Source: Pocillopora verrucosa
Lineage: Eukaryota > Cnidaria > Anthozoa > Scleractinia > Pocilloporidae
DNA length: 64,000 bases
Assembly: GCF_036669915.1 (NCBI RefSeq)
Contig: NC_089316.1
Coordinates: 27,057,388 to 27,121,387 of the forward strand
Direction of reading: 5' to 3'
The notes beneath the pieces were generated by a model, which saw only the letters and a list, made by a program, of their open reading frames with translations, had not been told where the DNA came from and did not search any database. The position numbers and the translations under genes were made by a program. Shown piece by piece: positions 32,950 to 46,100 of this stretch. How positions within the stretch are numbered: the first letter of the stretch is position 1; every line of letters starts with the position of its first letter.

Positions 32950-35900
32950 ATGGGTCGCTTACTGGAGGTTATCGCATTCTTGGTGTTTTGCAACCTGGTC
33001 TACACAATGCCTGTATGGGACAACGGTATGACACTATTTTCGTTTGATAAATCGAATCGCTTGCTCGTAATACGTCTCAAATGTTACCTTTTTTTTTATT
33101 CTTTGTCAACATCGGACGCTTGCAACATTTCAAATCATAGTGATATGCACGATGCTTAATGTGTAGAGTGTAGTCATTGTTTTAATTTATAAGACGTCGA
33201 GATATCTTCCGGGTTGAGTCGTATTCTCTCGCGCTCCGTAGGATGAAGAAAAATACGAACAACAAGCATCTCGTATTGTATGCTAAATAATCGAATGCAG
33301 AATTTTTTTTATTTTATAAGCCTTGTAATTTAGTTTCTTTTTCTGATTTTTTGGCTTCAATTTTTCGAAATACATCCTACGACATAATATAAACTTTGTG
33401 ACGATCGCATATCGAGTTCAATAGTCCTTTCTGCCGAAAATATTTTTCATTTAAAAATTCGTCCCTTACGAAGATCATTCTACAGGACTTGGACAAATCA
33501 ATGTTTGGATCGTTCAGCGTGGCCATTATGTTGTTCCGCTTTTCGTCGGTATTTTTGCCCTGATCTACGATGTACTACCGTTGCATATTTTGGGCGTTGC
33601 TGCCCCCACATAGTAAAATGGCTTAGTAATGGGATAATAAAACCTAATTTATGGTTTAGCCTGGATCCTCAAGGAGGACTGGAATTTTAACCTTAATTAG
33701 TCCTTCGCTAGGGAAATGGTTTCGGAATCATTTCACCACTCCCCCTTCTATTGGAAGGCCTGATACTCAGGTCAGCCTCTTCTCAATAAAAGGCACCCAG
33801 ATATCTTCATATAAGTTCTTGGTAACGATTTCCCCTCATAGAGAGTGCGTAACAGATTCGAAGCCCTTTAATCTAACATGGAGAATCTTTTCGCAGAAGA
33901 GGAAGCGGATTTCAGTCCGTCTTCAGTTGAGATTATCCACCGCCGCTGCAGCTGTTCTGATCATCATCAAAAGTGTGGCTGCTGCCTTCAAATCAGGGCA
34001 CCTGCATTCCAAAATTATGAAGAAGCAGATGGTAAGTATGAGAAAAATGATTATTTCGTATACCACGGACTCCTTAAGAACTCTAAGCTCGGACGAACCT
34101 GGAAACTAACGATAGGTGTAAGGTGACGTCAAGCAAGGAGCCAGATCACAATGGTCGTACCTTTCAGGGGAGGGGAGGGCTTTATGAAATATTCTACCAA
34201 ATACCGCACGTATCATGTGTAAATCTAATTATCAAAGAGTGGGTGTCAGTCTCGAATATTCGAGGAAGAGAAACTGGTAAAGCAAATGACTATTTCATTT
34301 TCTCTTCAACGAATGTGGCTATTACCACATGTTGAGCTTTGTTTGGTATTCAAAGTGAGATATAGATTCCATGTTGAAGCGCGTCTGTTCAGTTGTAGAT
34401 CACAGATGACGTTGGAATATGGTAAGCATAAAAAATTGGCGCATGAGGTGCAGCCAAGTGTGTTACTGTTGTTCTTACCCCATTTTTATGTCATCTGTGA
34501 TCTCTTACTGAACAGACCCACAGCATCAAAGAATCAATTTGTTTTATGATCAAAAACAAAATGTTGTTAATGGTGAGGTCATTTATACGTCTGTCCTCTG
34601 ATAGATCATAAGTAAGAACTAATCAAATTTCTTGAATAATTCAACTTATCGTATGATTTTTTTATTTGACTTTTTACAGTGTGTATGAACTCGTCTTTTA
34701 CCACGTCGCCATTGGTGAGCTTCGCTACAATTTTTTCCTAATTTTGATGATTTTCTGATGACGTGATTTTTGTCAAATTTTTTGGATGATTTTAAGTTCA
34801 AAGCTAAAAGAAAGAACTAAACATTTGATGATGAAGGATTTCAAACTTACCACAATGCATTGCGTTACAGGCGGTGGATTTTCTCATGACGTGGAACAAA
34901 CGTGAGGTTTTAAACCGCACCATATCAGGTAGGAACATTTACCTTGGTTTCCTGGTGACTTTGTTTTGAGTCCTCAGGCAGCATTTCGTGAGGCGATCCG
35001 TAGGCAAGTTTTTTTTTAGTTTGCTTCTGTTTTTGATCGCAAAACATCTTGGTTTAATTTTTTCAACAACAGATTCCCGTCCACAGCCTGTATGTTTTGA
35101 CATTCCTCTTCCGAATTATGGAAAGGCCTGCGTTAAATTTACCAAGAATACAATCGAGAAAGATCACATTAGATGGTGTGCGGCTCTGGAATTTAAATCG
35201 AAGCACAACGGAAGAGATATTCCTCTTGGCTGTTTCTTCTTCAGGGGTGAGGACGGGCATGGAGTGGAAATGGGAACCTTTCTGGATCCTGTGTCGTTTA
35301 TTTCCTTACTGGAAGATGTCTTTCAAGCATCAAAGGTTGTTATTACCTCACATGTGATTCGTTTGACTTACCATTAAGCTTCTTAGTAACTCACCTCGTG
35401 AATACTTTCTGGTCAATCATTCTCTCACTGTACCTTCTTTTGAAAAGTTTTGGTGAGTAAACTCAAGCCCTGGCTCCCTCTTCTTTACCTTCAACGACAA
35501 AGGAGGCAAAGAGGAAAGAGACTGGGAAGGAGGATAGATGCGAAGTGACTTAATTTTTTCCAAAACGTCAATATATTTGTGGGGGATATTTGTGACTTAA
35601 TTCTAATGAGCTTTAAGGAAATCCATGACGAAAAATTTTCTGTGATGTTCCACTTCAGTTTTTCATCTTAAACAATATTTTCAATTCTTTTGCAAACTAT
35701 CAGAAAAACCAGATCGATAGCACCAGTTCGCTGACTGGTCCAGCATTGGAAACATGGAATGGTGACAAGAACGGATGTCAGTGCTCAAAGTTTCCGCCTG
35801 AATGTGAATGCTCCCTCAGAATCCAAATATTTGGAATAAAATTGGAAGGTAATATCGTTTGAGCTCACAGAACCTAGTAACACCGATAAGGAAACTAAGG

Positions 35901-37360
35901 GAGTGGGAGAAGAGAGAAAATGAACAACGGGGGTGGGGTGGACGGGTAGCGTGATAGAGGAGCCATATAACATCCTCACTCTGAGGGTTTTTTCTTTCGT
36001 CCAAGGAACTAGTTTATACAGAGATAGAGGCCAGTCAATACCTGAGCTGAACTGCACCATTTTTAGAGAAAAAATATGAAGAGTTTTCCATCTGATTGCC
36101 GCTGATCATTTTAAAGCATACTCAAATTATGAACTGCGCACACGCCGTAGCTACATCTCTTTATTTTGCTTTATTTTCTTTCAGCCTCTGTTAGTGCAAG
36201 CATGGATCCAGACGGAGGGGTGAGACAATCAGTGACTGAATTTAGTGCTAGTCTGCATTTCTATGCGCCTTCTTTTCTCCTCTACTTTTCCTCTTTTCCT
36301 CAACTTCTTTCCTCTTTCCTTCCATTCTTTTCCACTGCTATCTCTCTTTGTCGAAATTCAACCATTTAACGAGAGACCTCCGTTCAAGGAGCACCCTCGG
36401 GACTAGGAAAGTTGTCCGCTGGCCAGAGGTGTCCTTTTCGACAAGGTACCGGATACCCAGGTTATACGGTGGAACCTCCTTTCCGGGAACACCCGTATGA
36501 CTACGAAAAGTGTCCCTTGAATACAAGTGTCTCTTGAATGAAAGTCATGGTCTTTTTTATATTCCCTTTTTTTTTCTTACGTGTCCATCAGACCATGGTT
36601 TTATTCCCCTAACTAGAAGTGTCCCCTATGTAGATTCTTCCTGAAAGAACAGATTCCACTGCAGTGAATAACTCAGGTTTTCAATACTTTTTTTGTCATC
36701 TGTCAGGGATTTGATCTTAAAATGGTTGTCAATGGTCATATTATTTTCGAGCAAAAGATATCTGGTGAGTAAAAATTAGCAAAATATCTCGAAAATACTT
36801 TTCTATTATTGCTTGGCTTATGCCTTGAAAGACCCTTAAAAATTTCATTCTAAATGTTTAGTTATTAGTAGAACTGAATGACTTTGATTTAAAAACAGTG
36901 GTCTTGCGATGATCAGCGAGTTACTCTGCTGTGAAAATTCGCTCTAACTCAGTTAACTTATCTGGATCTGTTTCTTGCTTTCTGGTAACGGACACGTCGC
37001 CCCATAGTAAGTTCGCCTCTTTCAAGTTCGCCCCAGCCAGGAAATCTAATACAGAAGTTTGGCTCGTTCCAATTTTGAAATCACACAAATGATTTTAAAC
37101 CAAATTGTACTCCGCTCAGTTCAATTATCATTGTAATTGGTTTTGACATTTTATTTTTAGTTAAAAACCCACCACCAATTTGCCACGACGTAACTGTTTT
37201 CGATGTTACATTGAATGCGTGCATTAAGCTCACTGATGTCTCGCTGAAACCCAGTCACATGGGCGCATGCTTGGATGTGGACGTAGACTCGTATACCTTT
37301 CACCTGGGATGTTTTTACATGGCGACCTACAGGGATCTGAGAATCATTCTGGTAGAATAG
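32950..37360 (+). CDS. Secreted cysteine-rich protein with two DUF4773-like domains (copy B)
   Basis: Exons correspond one to one with copy A: 32950-33025, 33486-33569, 33897-34031, 34356-34421, 34680-34714, 34871-34928, 35073-35335, 35704-35848, 36185-36219, 36707-36764, 37161-37360. All lengths match copy A exactly and no frame is broken. The signal peptide is identical. Domain 1 and domain 2 cysteines are all kept; for example GCQCSKFPPECECSLRI and NPPPICHDV are unchanged. Replacements include E to K just before NPPP. The one structural difference is the exon 2 donor: copy A has CTACG|gtgtac, copy B has CTACGatgtac, so the GT is lost at that position. Skipping exon 2 would keep the frame, giving a shorter protein of 356 aa. 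Function is unknown; the product is probably secreted. Confidence 0.72.
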
Positions 37361-37494
37361 AATTATTGTGCGCCATACGCCTGACGGGTTAGATAAGGCA
37401 GTTGCTGGAAGCACTTAGCCACTATATTCTCTTAGATAATGTGAACAAGTTGAGTATTGTTATTCCAGCTAGGAGTGACGACTTAAACAATGAA

Positions 37495-37500
37495 AATAAA
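37495..37500 (+). terminator. Polyadenylation signal of copy B
   Basis: AATAAA 135 bp downstream of the copy B stop codon, in sequence homologous to the copy A signal. Confidence 0.6.
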
Positions 37501-37668
37501 ATGCAATTTTGGTTTAAGTCAATGCAGGGCCTAATAAATTATGAAAAACTTGAAATTTAATCTGTAAGATAAAAGTTTGGCATCGAGAATGTATTCTTGA
37601 CAGTGTAGGTTACTGTGAACGTAGAAAGACAATAAAAGCTACGTTCAGTTGGTATCCATTCCACCTGC

Positions 37669-37700
<32 letters not shown>

Positions 37701-37830
37701 TATGTTCCGTTCACAAGGTTTTCAAATGTGAACGCTTGTCCCGTAATTTTTGTCCTTAAAGGTCAGATCGAATGCCTTTTGAAATATGGAGCTTTTAAAC
37801 GTCTTCTTTGACGGGCCATCTCCACATTTG

Positions 37831-39399
37831 TTTCCCGAATCCCGCCACTCAAAATTGCCGATTCCCGTGTCCCGTTCATAGTAATAATCCCGCATCTCGC
37901 TCCCTCCTTAATTTCAAATAAGCTCAATTCTGGATCGCGAAAAAACTATTGGGGACCCTCGTTAAGTGGCTATCGAGTAATTGACCGGATACGAATCGTA
38001 CATTTCTTTCTCTAAGGTTATTCGATCTGTAAGAGACAATACATAATTCTTAAGAAATCTAACAGCGAGCGATCCATGAAATTACATGCGAAAAATTCGA
38101 AGTCATAAACCTGAAAATCAAACTGGCTTCAAAACAAATTGGTTTCCTCTGTGGCGTTATCCAGCCAGAAACTGCTGCAGAACAGGTCAGCGAAAAGGGA
38201 AAGAAACGGGTCATCAGGAAAACTACAGGTTAGCTAGCGAGGGACAGTTGTGATGAAATTCTATTATGGCGTATACTGTGTCTTCTACACCAAGTAAGAG
38301 CCACTTTTTCTTTCACAACTGAAAAACGTGTCATTTGATCTCAATGTAAACTTACTAAAACGATTGCACCATTGACTGTCAATCAAGGCTAAAATTAAAT
38401 GTCAATCAGCTGATTTGTAAAAACGAAACAATTGCAAACAGTTTCGATCCTTCCCGACTGTCGTTGCGAGAAACCAAAGGCTAAACTTCCGTGAAAACTG
38501 CAACTCAGTGAGGTTGCTGTTCTTTTCTTTCGAAATTTTTGATGCGTTTTGCAGTTCAGGATAAGAAGGTAAATATTTCAGTTCGTTTTTACAAGTGATA
38601 AATCGTCCTTTAGATGTTATTTGTGTGCATAAATTAGTAATTGTCAAAACCGCCTCACTTCAAGAGTAACACGATATGAGTTAACGCAGTTCTGTTTTGT
38701 AACATGAGTTAGAGATGGGCTCCTTTTCAATTCAAGTCGAGTCGATTAGCCAAGAAAGCGTTATAGCTTCGAGGTTTAACTTCAAACATGTAGTAAGCAG
38801 TGATAATGGCAGTAGTTTTCTTGTATCAGACACATAATTAGACTGTCATCCAAGTGCAAAAGCTTTAGGTAAATACAATGTGACATTCCTTCTTTAACTT
38901 GATTGCGTGAGTTGTCACCTGCTAACTCGACAAGACATAGGCATGCTATGCATGTAAGAGTTATTCTTTTTGGTTGGTGGATTAATTGAAACATTGTAAA
39001 ATGATGTGTACATTTTCACAAAACGAAAGAGAATCAACCCGGAAAAGAACGAAAATGCTGAGTTAACTCACACACAGGTATTTTGTGGTCGATTGTGTGT
39101 GTTGTGCGAATAATAGGCCTTTTGCAGCTAGAGATCTCGTGCTTAGATACCACATAGCAACGCCATACTGGAAAGCAAGCATTCCAGTGAGCTCAGACAT
39201 CAGACATTATAGAGGTCACGGTGGTCTGCGTTGAAACAAAGATTACACGGGATAACAAGCGTAAGGGTATCCCACTTCTAGATATCCAGTCATTTGTATT
39301 CAACAGCTTCCCTGGAGTGTATCAGCAACAAAATCATAACAAAACCTGAGCGAATTTTGTCGCACTTATTTCTCACGTTGCTGGTGCGACATAAACAAC
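37831..39399. other. Intergenic stretch, no gene seen
   Basis: Short frames on both strands lack protein-like composition and bounded exons. The last few hundred bases would be the promoter of the small gene starting at 39400 if that gene is real. Confidence 0.4.
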
Positions 39400-41221
39400 A
39401 TGGCTTCTAACCAAGGTATGTGAGAAGAAAAAAGACTTGTAAAATCAACTGGGAGGCTCTTATTTTCATCGAAAACAAGATATCAACTTACTATTGAATA
39501 AATTTTAGTTTTTGAGCATGAATAAACTGTATTTGTGCCACGGATACCGGTCAGTACAAAATGTAGACTAGGTACAAAATGCAGACTGACATTTTAAACT
39601 ATTTTTTTCGTCTGATATGTGATAAAATGTCTTCTTACAACTTACCGATCGTCACGCAATCGCTTCTCCGCGGTCATTATTTGCACTATTGTGGAATATT
39701 TCTTGCCCGTTTCTTGGTATGTTTTGTTTTTAATAAAGTGGCCATTGCATTTTGGTTTCGAACAAAGCGGCCACAATCGTTCCTGGAAGAATTTCAAGCC
39801 TTCATATGGTCTTTCTCATCTCGCGCACGAGATGTCACTATGGAATGACTAACACGCGCAATATTCGAGAAACAACTGAGAGCCTTGCACATCGTCCGCA
39901 TTATCATCTTTTAACCGATATGTGTTCATTTTGTTCACAAAGATGCGGACCGAGACCAAAACTGTTCTACCGACTTGATATATATATATATATATTTTTT
40001 TTCAACGTTCAGGGGTGTTCACACTCTGATTTTTACTTATGTGCCTTATATTGTTATAAGCTTACATGGAGGACCCGCGAATTTTAATTGGGAAAGCGAA
40101 GCATTGTTTTTGTGACTGGCCATTTCTTTACTTTCTGGTGGTTTTATCTCTAATCTGTTTGGTGATTACGAAAAGATTAATATGTGAAAATCAGACTTCG
40201 CTAGCGGTATAGTCGCCAAATAATGTTATCTGGTAACCATACCACTGACAAAAAGCCAAAATGACCCTGAGATCGAGACTGGATGCATGCATGCTGGATT
40301 GGGAAATTGAAAGGGAAATAATTCCAATCTCCTAATGCGAAAGCCACGCACAGAAACGACGGCATCAGTTACTTTTTCATTATTCATCAAGCAAAAACAT
40401 CCTCATGTATATCCTATTTAGTTGAAACTTGTACTTTTAGATTGGTTCCTAACAATCGAAAGAGAGGAAACGAAGTATCCATACCCTAGCTTGAGGCCAG
40501 TTTACTTAAAGGTCCATTTTCACCATTGTTGCAACGCGCGCCTTGACCCAATTTCCTGTAACACGAAATTCCCAGATTACTGAAAACCTTCTAAAATCGT
40601 CTTTCTCAAGAGCCATCCGGGACATATGTTCAATTGTTTTACAGTAATTACATTCGCCGTTCGTCATTTTATAGTTTCCTTACAGTATTTTGAATTTTTT
40701 CCGGTAGAATCGTACTCTGTAAACAGAGTCGGCGAAAAGGACAACGTTCGAATTTTTTCACTTTCTAGAAGCACTTCAGGATTCTAAATAAAGATAACAC
40801 ACTTCCAATAGTTCGAAGTTCCAAAAATGAAAGACCCGATCCAAGAGTAACGCACCAGGATGTTAACCATGAAATTGACCGCAACTAAACCACCAAGGAG
40901 AAAAATCAGCTATCTTTCGTGGAAAAATCGTTGTTCATTAAAAAGACCTCTTAAGATTGCATATCAATCAAAGTCGTTGCCACATGAGGCGACAAAACTG
41001 CCTAAGAGCCACACAAAATCGCGCATAGTTTATTTTAATCAGACATTCTTCTGGGGATAGCACCGAGTGAACCAATTCCAGAAAAATATAATCGGCACAC
41101 TCAACAGATCATGAATCTCGCAACACAGCTTTCCGCTAAAGAACTGCTCAAATCAAAATGTTTGGTGCAATCCATCAGCACCCCAGGCGATCCACTCACT
41201 CTCGTCGAGAAGGAAGAATAA
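39400..41221 (+). CDS. Possible two-exon gene for a 58-residue protein
   Basis: Exon 1 is 39400-39415 (MASNQ, with aacATGG context and a strong donor, CAAG|gtatgtgag). Exon 2 is 41061-41221, after an acceptor ...ggggatag. The phases fit (1 to 1), giving MASNQAPSEPIPEKYNRHTQ and continuing QIMNLATQLSAKELLKSKCL to a stop after VEKEE. The second exon has balanced, protein-like composition, unlike its flanks: the same frame upstream is full of stops. The protein is hydrophilic with a probable amphipathic helix and no signal peptide or known domain. The intron is 1,645 bp. I do not recognise the family. The exon could instead belong to a larger gene that I cannot trace. Confidence 0.4.
39979..40008. 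repeat. (TA)n then poly-T tract
   Basis: tatatatatatatatat followed by a run of t, within the putative intron of the small gene. Confidence 0.85.
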
Positions 41222-42158
41222 CCATGATCGTGCTTCAGTGCAGAGAACTCGATTTTCTCTTTTCACAGCATGAGTAATACGTTTACTCTAAGTAATCTGA
41301 TGTCTTTCATCTGTTCAGCAGTATCGCATTATCCTCAAAAGCGCAGTAAAATACACATTAAAAACACAGGAAAGCCGGCATTTCTCAATCAAAATGGTGA
41401 TCACTCTCTCCGAATCGCACGTTAATTCGTTGAATCTCGAAGACTCTGATTACTACGAGTTGTCAAAATACGACAATCTGATTGGTGCGAGATACGTACT
41501 CTAATGCGGCGATCTGATTGGGGCGAGTAACATACCAACATACCACTCCATACGCTAACATAGAGTTTTTTTTTTTTTTTAACTGAAAAATTGCTCCACA
41601 TGATTTTCTTTTAAGTTCAAGTTTATATCTCACCATAAACTCTACTGTAGAAACCAATCCCCCTCTTAGCCCCAGTTCGCGCGGCTATCTGTATAAGTTT
41701 TTTTAGTTTTTTCTGTATAAGTTTAACCTTCGCGAGGATCATGCAAATAAAAAGGTGTGAGCTCGAGTTGAAATGTAATCACGAGAACGTTCTTATGCCT
41801 GCTGTATTCCAAAATCGTCTGGTAAATTGCCCTTTCGTCGAGTGTCCCTTGTTTCCCATGTTATTAGTATTGCCTATGTTATACATATTGCTTGTTATTT
41901 GTATTTCCTGTGTTATTTCCAATCTTGTAATTAGTTGTTCCGTTCTTAATGTATTATGTTCATAACACTTTACTTAGAAACCCCTGGCAATGACGTTTAA
42001 ATAGAAAAGTTCGTTCGAGTCGTCAGGAAATTAGACTCTCTTAAATTTATTGCAACACGAGGGAAAGTGGACGTCGGCCCGAAAAATCCCCGCCACAAAC
42101 GACCCACGGGACAATCAACACCAACATAAGCTCCACCACGACTACCCACGAAACAATA
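41222..42158. other. Intergenic stretch upstream of the PARP14-like gene
   Basis: No exon identified. A poly-T tract lies near 41567-41580. The 3' end (from about 42080) already shows degenerate copies of the minisatellite that forms the first PARP exon, but with stops on the plus strand. Confidence 0.4.
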
Positions 42159-43150
42159 AAAAGCAACAAAAGCTCCACCACTTCTACCACCCAAAGGGAA
42201 ATATACATCAACACGATCCCCGACACCACCACCCAAAGGAAAATTAACATCAACCCAAACTTCACCACCACCAATGGGGACGGTAGCATCAAAAAACAAT
42301 GAACCTCCATCACTACCCAGAGAAACATCATTATCAACATCAACAGGATCTACACCAACACCACCACCCTGGGGAAAATCATTCTCATCATCAACACAAT
42401 CTGCAATGCCACCACCCACACGAAAATCGACACCAACACGACACCCACTACTACTAAGAGGAAAGTCGACACCAACACCTACAGAACCATCACCGCCAAT
42501 TCCCACGGGACAGTCAGCATTAACACAACTGCCCCCACCCCTACCACCTAAAAGAAAGTCGACCTCAACCCAATACCCACTACCACAAGAAGGAAAGTCG
42601 ACACCAACACTAACAGAACCATCGTCAACACTTCCTACAGGACAATCAACATTAACAGGAACCCCACCACCTCTTCCGCCTAAAAAAAAGTCGACATTAA
42701 CACAGAACCCAGTACCACAAGAAGGAACGTCGATAACAACACTAAAAGAAGTATCATCATCACTTCTCACGGGACAATCAACATCAACAGAAATTTCACC
42801 GCCCTTACCACCTAAAGGAAAGTCGACATCAATGCTGAAAAAATCTTTACCACTATTACCCACGGAGCAATCAACGACACTGACCCCACCATTACTACTG
42901 CACAAAGATAAATCAACATCAAGCCCATCTCTATCACCACCCATGGGACAGTCGGCATCGACACAGTCCACGTCACTAACATCCACGGGACAGTCATCAT
43001 CAATAAAATTCCCACAACTACCCAGAGGAGAATCATTATCAACATCAATACAATCCCAACTGTTGCTGCCCACAAGACAATCGACATTAAAGCAGTTCTC
43101 CCCATCATTGTCACCCAAAGATAAGTCAGCATTATTAGACAGATGGGAAA
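42080..43150. repeat. Coding minisatellite, ~45-48-bp degenerate unit
   Basis: A unit resembling cccacgggacaatcaacatc plus ccaccaccacccaaagg recurs more than fifteen times. On the plus strand it encodes (P)TGQSTxT..PPLPPKxKST-type repeats; on the minus strand it encodes VDVDCPVGS..GVDFPLGG-type repeats. Both strands stay open over most of the array. Confidence 0.8.
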
Positions 43151-46100
43151 CCTTACAATGGCCAGCAACGGACAATGTCGATGAAGCAAGCAGACTAAGT
43201 GCCTCTGAGAATGACCTTTGTAGGATTAAAAACGGTAAGGTGCTTGAACAAGGAATTGCGCTTGGTGTAAAAATAAGAGGTAGGGATTACGGATGGAAAT
43301 ATCCCCAATTTAATGAAATAATGAGCTGAACGGAGGGCGGAATTGTAGTTTACAATCCATTTCGAACTTTGTCTCTTTCGACGGAATTGCATATGTTGGC
43401 CCTCATACCACTCTTTTCATTAATATTTTATTGACGGTTGACTGAGAGCTCTATGTTTGAGGTAGTGATTCCCTAATTGAATTGATATTTGACCACTCAT
43501 AGTTCAAGTTCTAACTCAGCCTCAAATAAATCTAAAGTCACAAGAAATAAACTGTGTAGAATTAAGAGTATGTCAGCAGCGAGATCAAAATAAAATGTTT
43601 TTCCTGCTTGGAATGGCTTAGAGAATAAAATATTGATAGTTACGGAAGGGTCACGATGGGATTCTCATTCAAAAAAAGCATGCATAATTAGCATAATTAG
43701 CATAATTAGCATGCAATAGGAGTAGAGGTTGGAAATAAAAAGGCTAAATACAAATTAACGAGAATAACCTTCTGAAACTTCTTTAATGTAATAAGAAAAA
43801 TGGAAAATGTTGTGAATGTTTGTTGCATTTAACTTACAGGGAATGAAAAAGAGGAAGAAGAAGAACGACGGCAACAACCAAAACAACACCAGCAGCAACA
43901 GCAAAAACCACCACATCAACAGCAACAACAACAACAACAACAACAACATCAACAGAAACTGTCACAGAAAGAAAATGAAAACGGGAAACTTGAAGATCAA
44001 GCTTTCTTTGAGACCAAGAAATTGCTGGTTAGTGGGTTCGATAGCTTGATGAATGAACGCAGGCTGAAAACCTTAATTGAGGTCGTGAGCGGTGCCGAGG
44101 TGGAGGAGGTACAAATGTTGATGAACGGCAGAGCTCTAATCACGATGACCAAAGATGTAAAAGGTAGGCGAAGTCAAAGTCACGTCAATTCATTTGCAAC
44201 TAATAAGCTAACACGAAACAAGACTTAATAGTTGCTCACCGCCTTAGTAGTAACTCACCGACCCATACCACAGCACCAACATTGGTATAACTCTCACATT
44301 ATCTGAAGTGATATTGGGGAGACCTGATGGTTATTGCACGAGGTACCATGACTTTTTTATTTCATTCAGATTACAGTTATATCAAGAAGGAAGTTGAAGT
44401 TGAAACTAAAGGTTTGGTGTCCATCGAGCAAGTTCCTGTTTGCAAAAGCATTCTTGTTACCGGTTTTTCAGATGACACTACCTATGAAGAAATTGAACTG
44501 TTTTTTGAGAGCCGTAGGAACAACGGAGGTCCTGTAGAGAAAGTTACCTATGTACCCGAGCGTCATCAAGCTATCGTCGTGTTTCAAGAAGTAACAGGTT
44601 TGTTACTTAATAACGTATATCAGTCAGTAATTTGGGTATAGTTTACTGTTCTCTGAATAATAACCAAAATGAACTGATGGTTGACATGACTTTAATGAAG
44701 AGAGCGGATTTGATGGATTAATTGAATGATTGGTTGATTGATTGATAGATACATAGAGGACGTGATTGATTGAATGACTGATTGACCGATTGACTGACTA
44801 ATTAATTCAGTCATTTACTGTCTGCTACATGAATTCTCTCATGCGGTACCTTCCTAATTCAAGTTTTATGAAGAATTATTTAAAGCAAAAAAGGCTTACT
44901 TCGTACCACTCCTCTTCATCCTGACAGATATACAAAGGGTCTTGGCCTTACACAGAGAGAGACCACTAATCTCAAATGGGAAAACGTTGTCACTTGAAAT
45001 TTGCTACGAGTTGCAAGACATCAAAGGTGATAGACCCGAAAATGAAGGCGAATTGAAAGAGACTGTGGATATTGCAAGAAGGACTAAATCAAACACGATG
45101 CTCATGGCTGTAGATCCTGATGTGATGGAATACATCACCAAAACGGCATTTCAGGATCAACTTAATAGCTCCTTGGCTAAAAAGAAAGGAGTTATCACCT
45201 GGAAACCCAACAAAAAAACAGCTGCAATAGAGTGTCACGGAGAGAGTGGAGGCGATTCGTGGAAGTCTGACTGCTTTGAAGAAGTACAAAATTTCGTCGA
45301 CAAGTTTGCGAAGTGTGATGTCCCGGTAAACAAGGATTTTTGGGAAGCCGTGGTGGCTCAAGGGTCCTTGGGATTTGACCCTTCCCTGATAAAAATCAGC
45401 GGTAATACTCATTCTTTGAGGATTGTTTGCTTGAAAACAGATGTAAAAAGTAACCAGGAAAAAGTGAAAGCTAAATTGGAAGAGATATACCTCAATGAGA
45501 TCCTGAAAACCAACACAAAAATCAAAATACAAAATGTTCCTAAAGAACGCTTAATTTTGCTGAAAAAACTGAAGTTTGTGGAGAACCTTAAAGAGAAAAA
45601 CCGAAAAATAGAAATCAGCTTGGATGTTGAAAACGAAGAACTACGTTTCAAAGGTCCTCAGCAACAACTGAATGAGGCAATCGTGGAGTTTCGGGATCAT
45701 ATGAATGACGTGGTTGAAAAATCACTGAAATTATCCGTGAAGTTAAAAGAGATTTTGGGCTCAAAAGTTGGGCTTCAGACGGTGAATGGTGAATTGGAAA
45801 AACACAACGTGCAGGCTGTGATCTTCATTAATAAAGAGGCCAGGGTGGTAGGAACATCAACTGCGCATGTCGATAACGCTTTGGAGGTTGTTAATAGGTT
45901 GATGCTGGAAGAAAAAGTTTACGTGGAGGAAGAAAGTCAAATTTTGCTACAATCCCATACCTGGCATATACTTTGTCAGGAGATTAACACCCAGTCCACT
46001 GTCCACGTTCACGGAAACTCCTGGAATGATGTATACTTAGTTGGGTTCCGAGAAAACGTTTCTCACGAGATGAAAAAGTTACAGACCTTCTTGGAAAAAA

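Larger units (their letters stand above)
31557..37830. repeat. Duplicated segment, copy B (~6.3 kb)
   Basis: Direct copy of 22092-29129, starting at the same aagttcagttcagtccc and ending at ccatctccacatttg. Differences are scattered substitutions, small indels and two larger missing blocks. At its very start it has gained a palindrome (31593-31657) not present in copy A. Confidence 0.9.

Noticed and set aside
41997..43175. 392-codon minus-strand frame as the main gene
   Set aside because: It has no supporting splice context or domain, while the plus strand joins in phase to the PARP14-like exons. It is kept as a finding, not a gene call.
42274..43329. Stand-alone 351-aa protein ending at the TGA at 43327
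   Set aside because: A strong donor at 43234 in the right phase leads to the polyQ/RRM exon. The residues after it are best read as intron.
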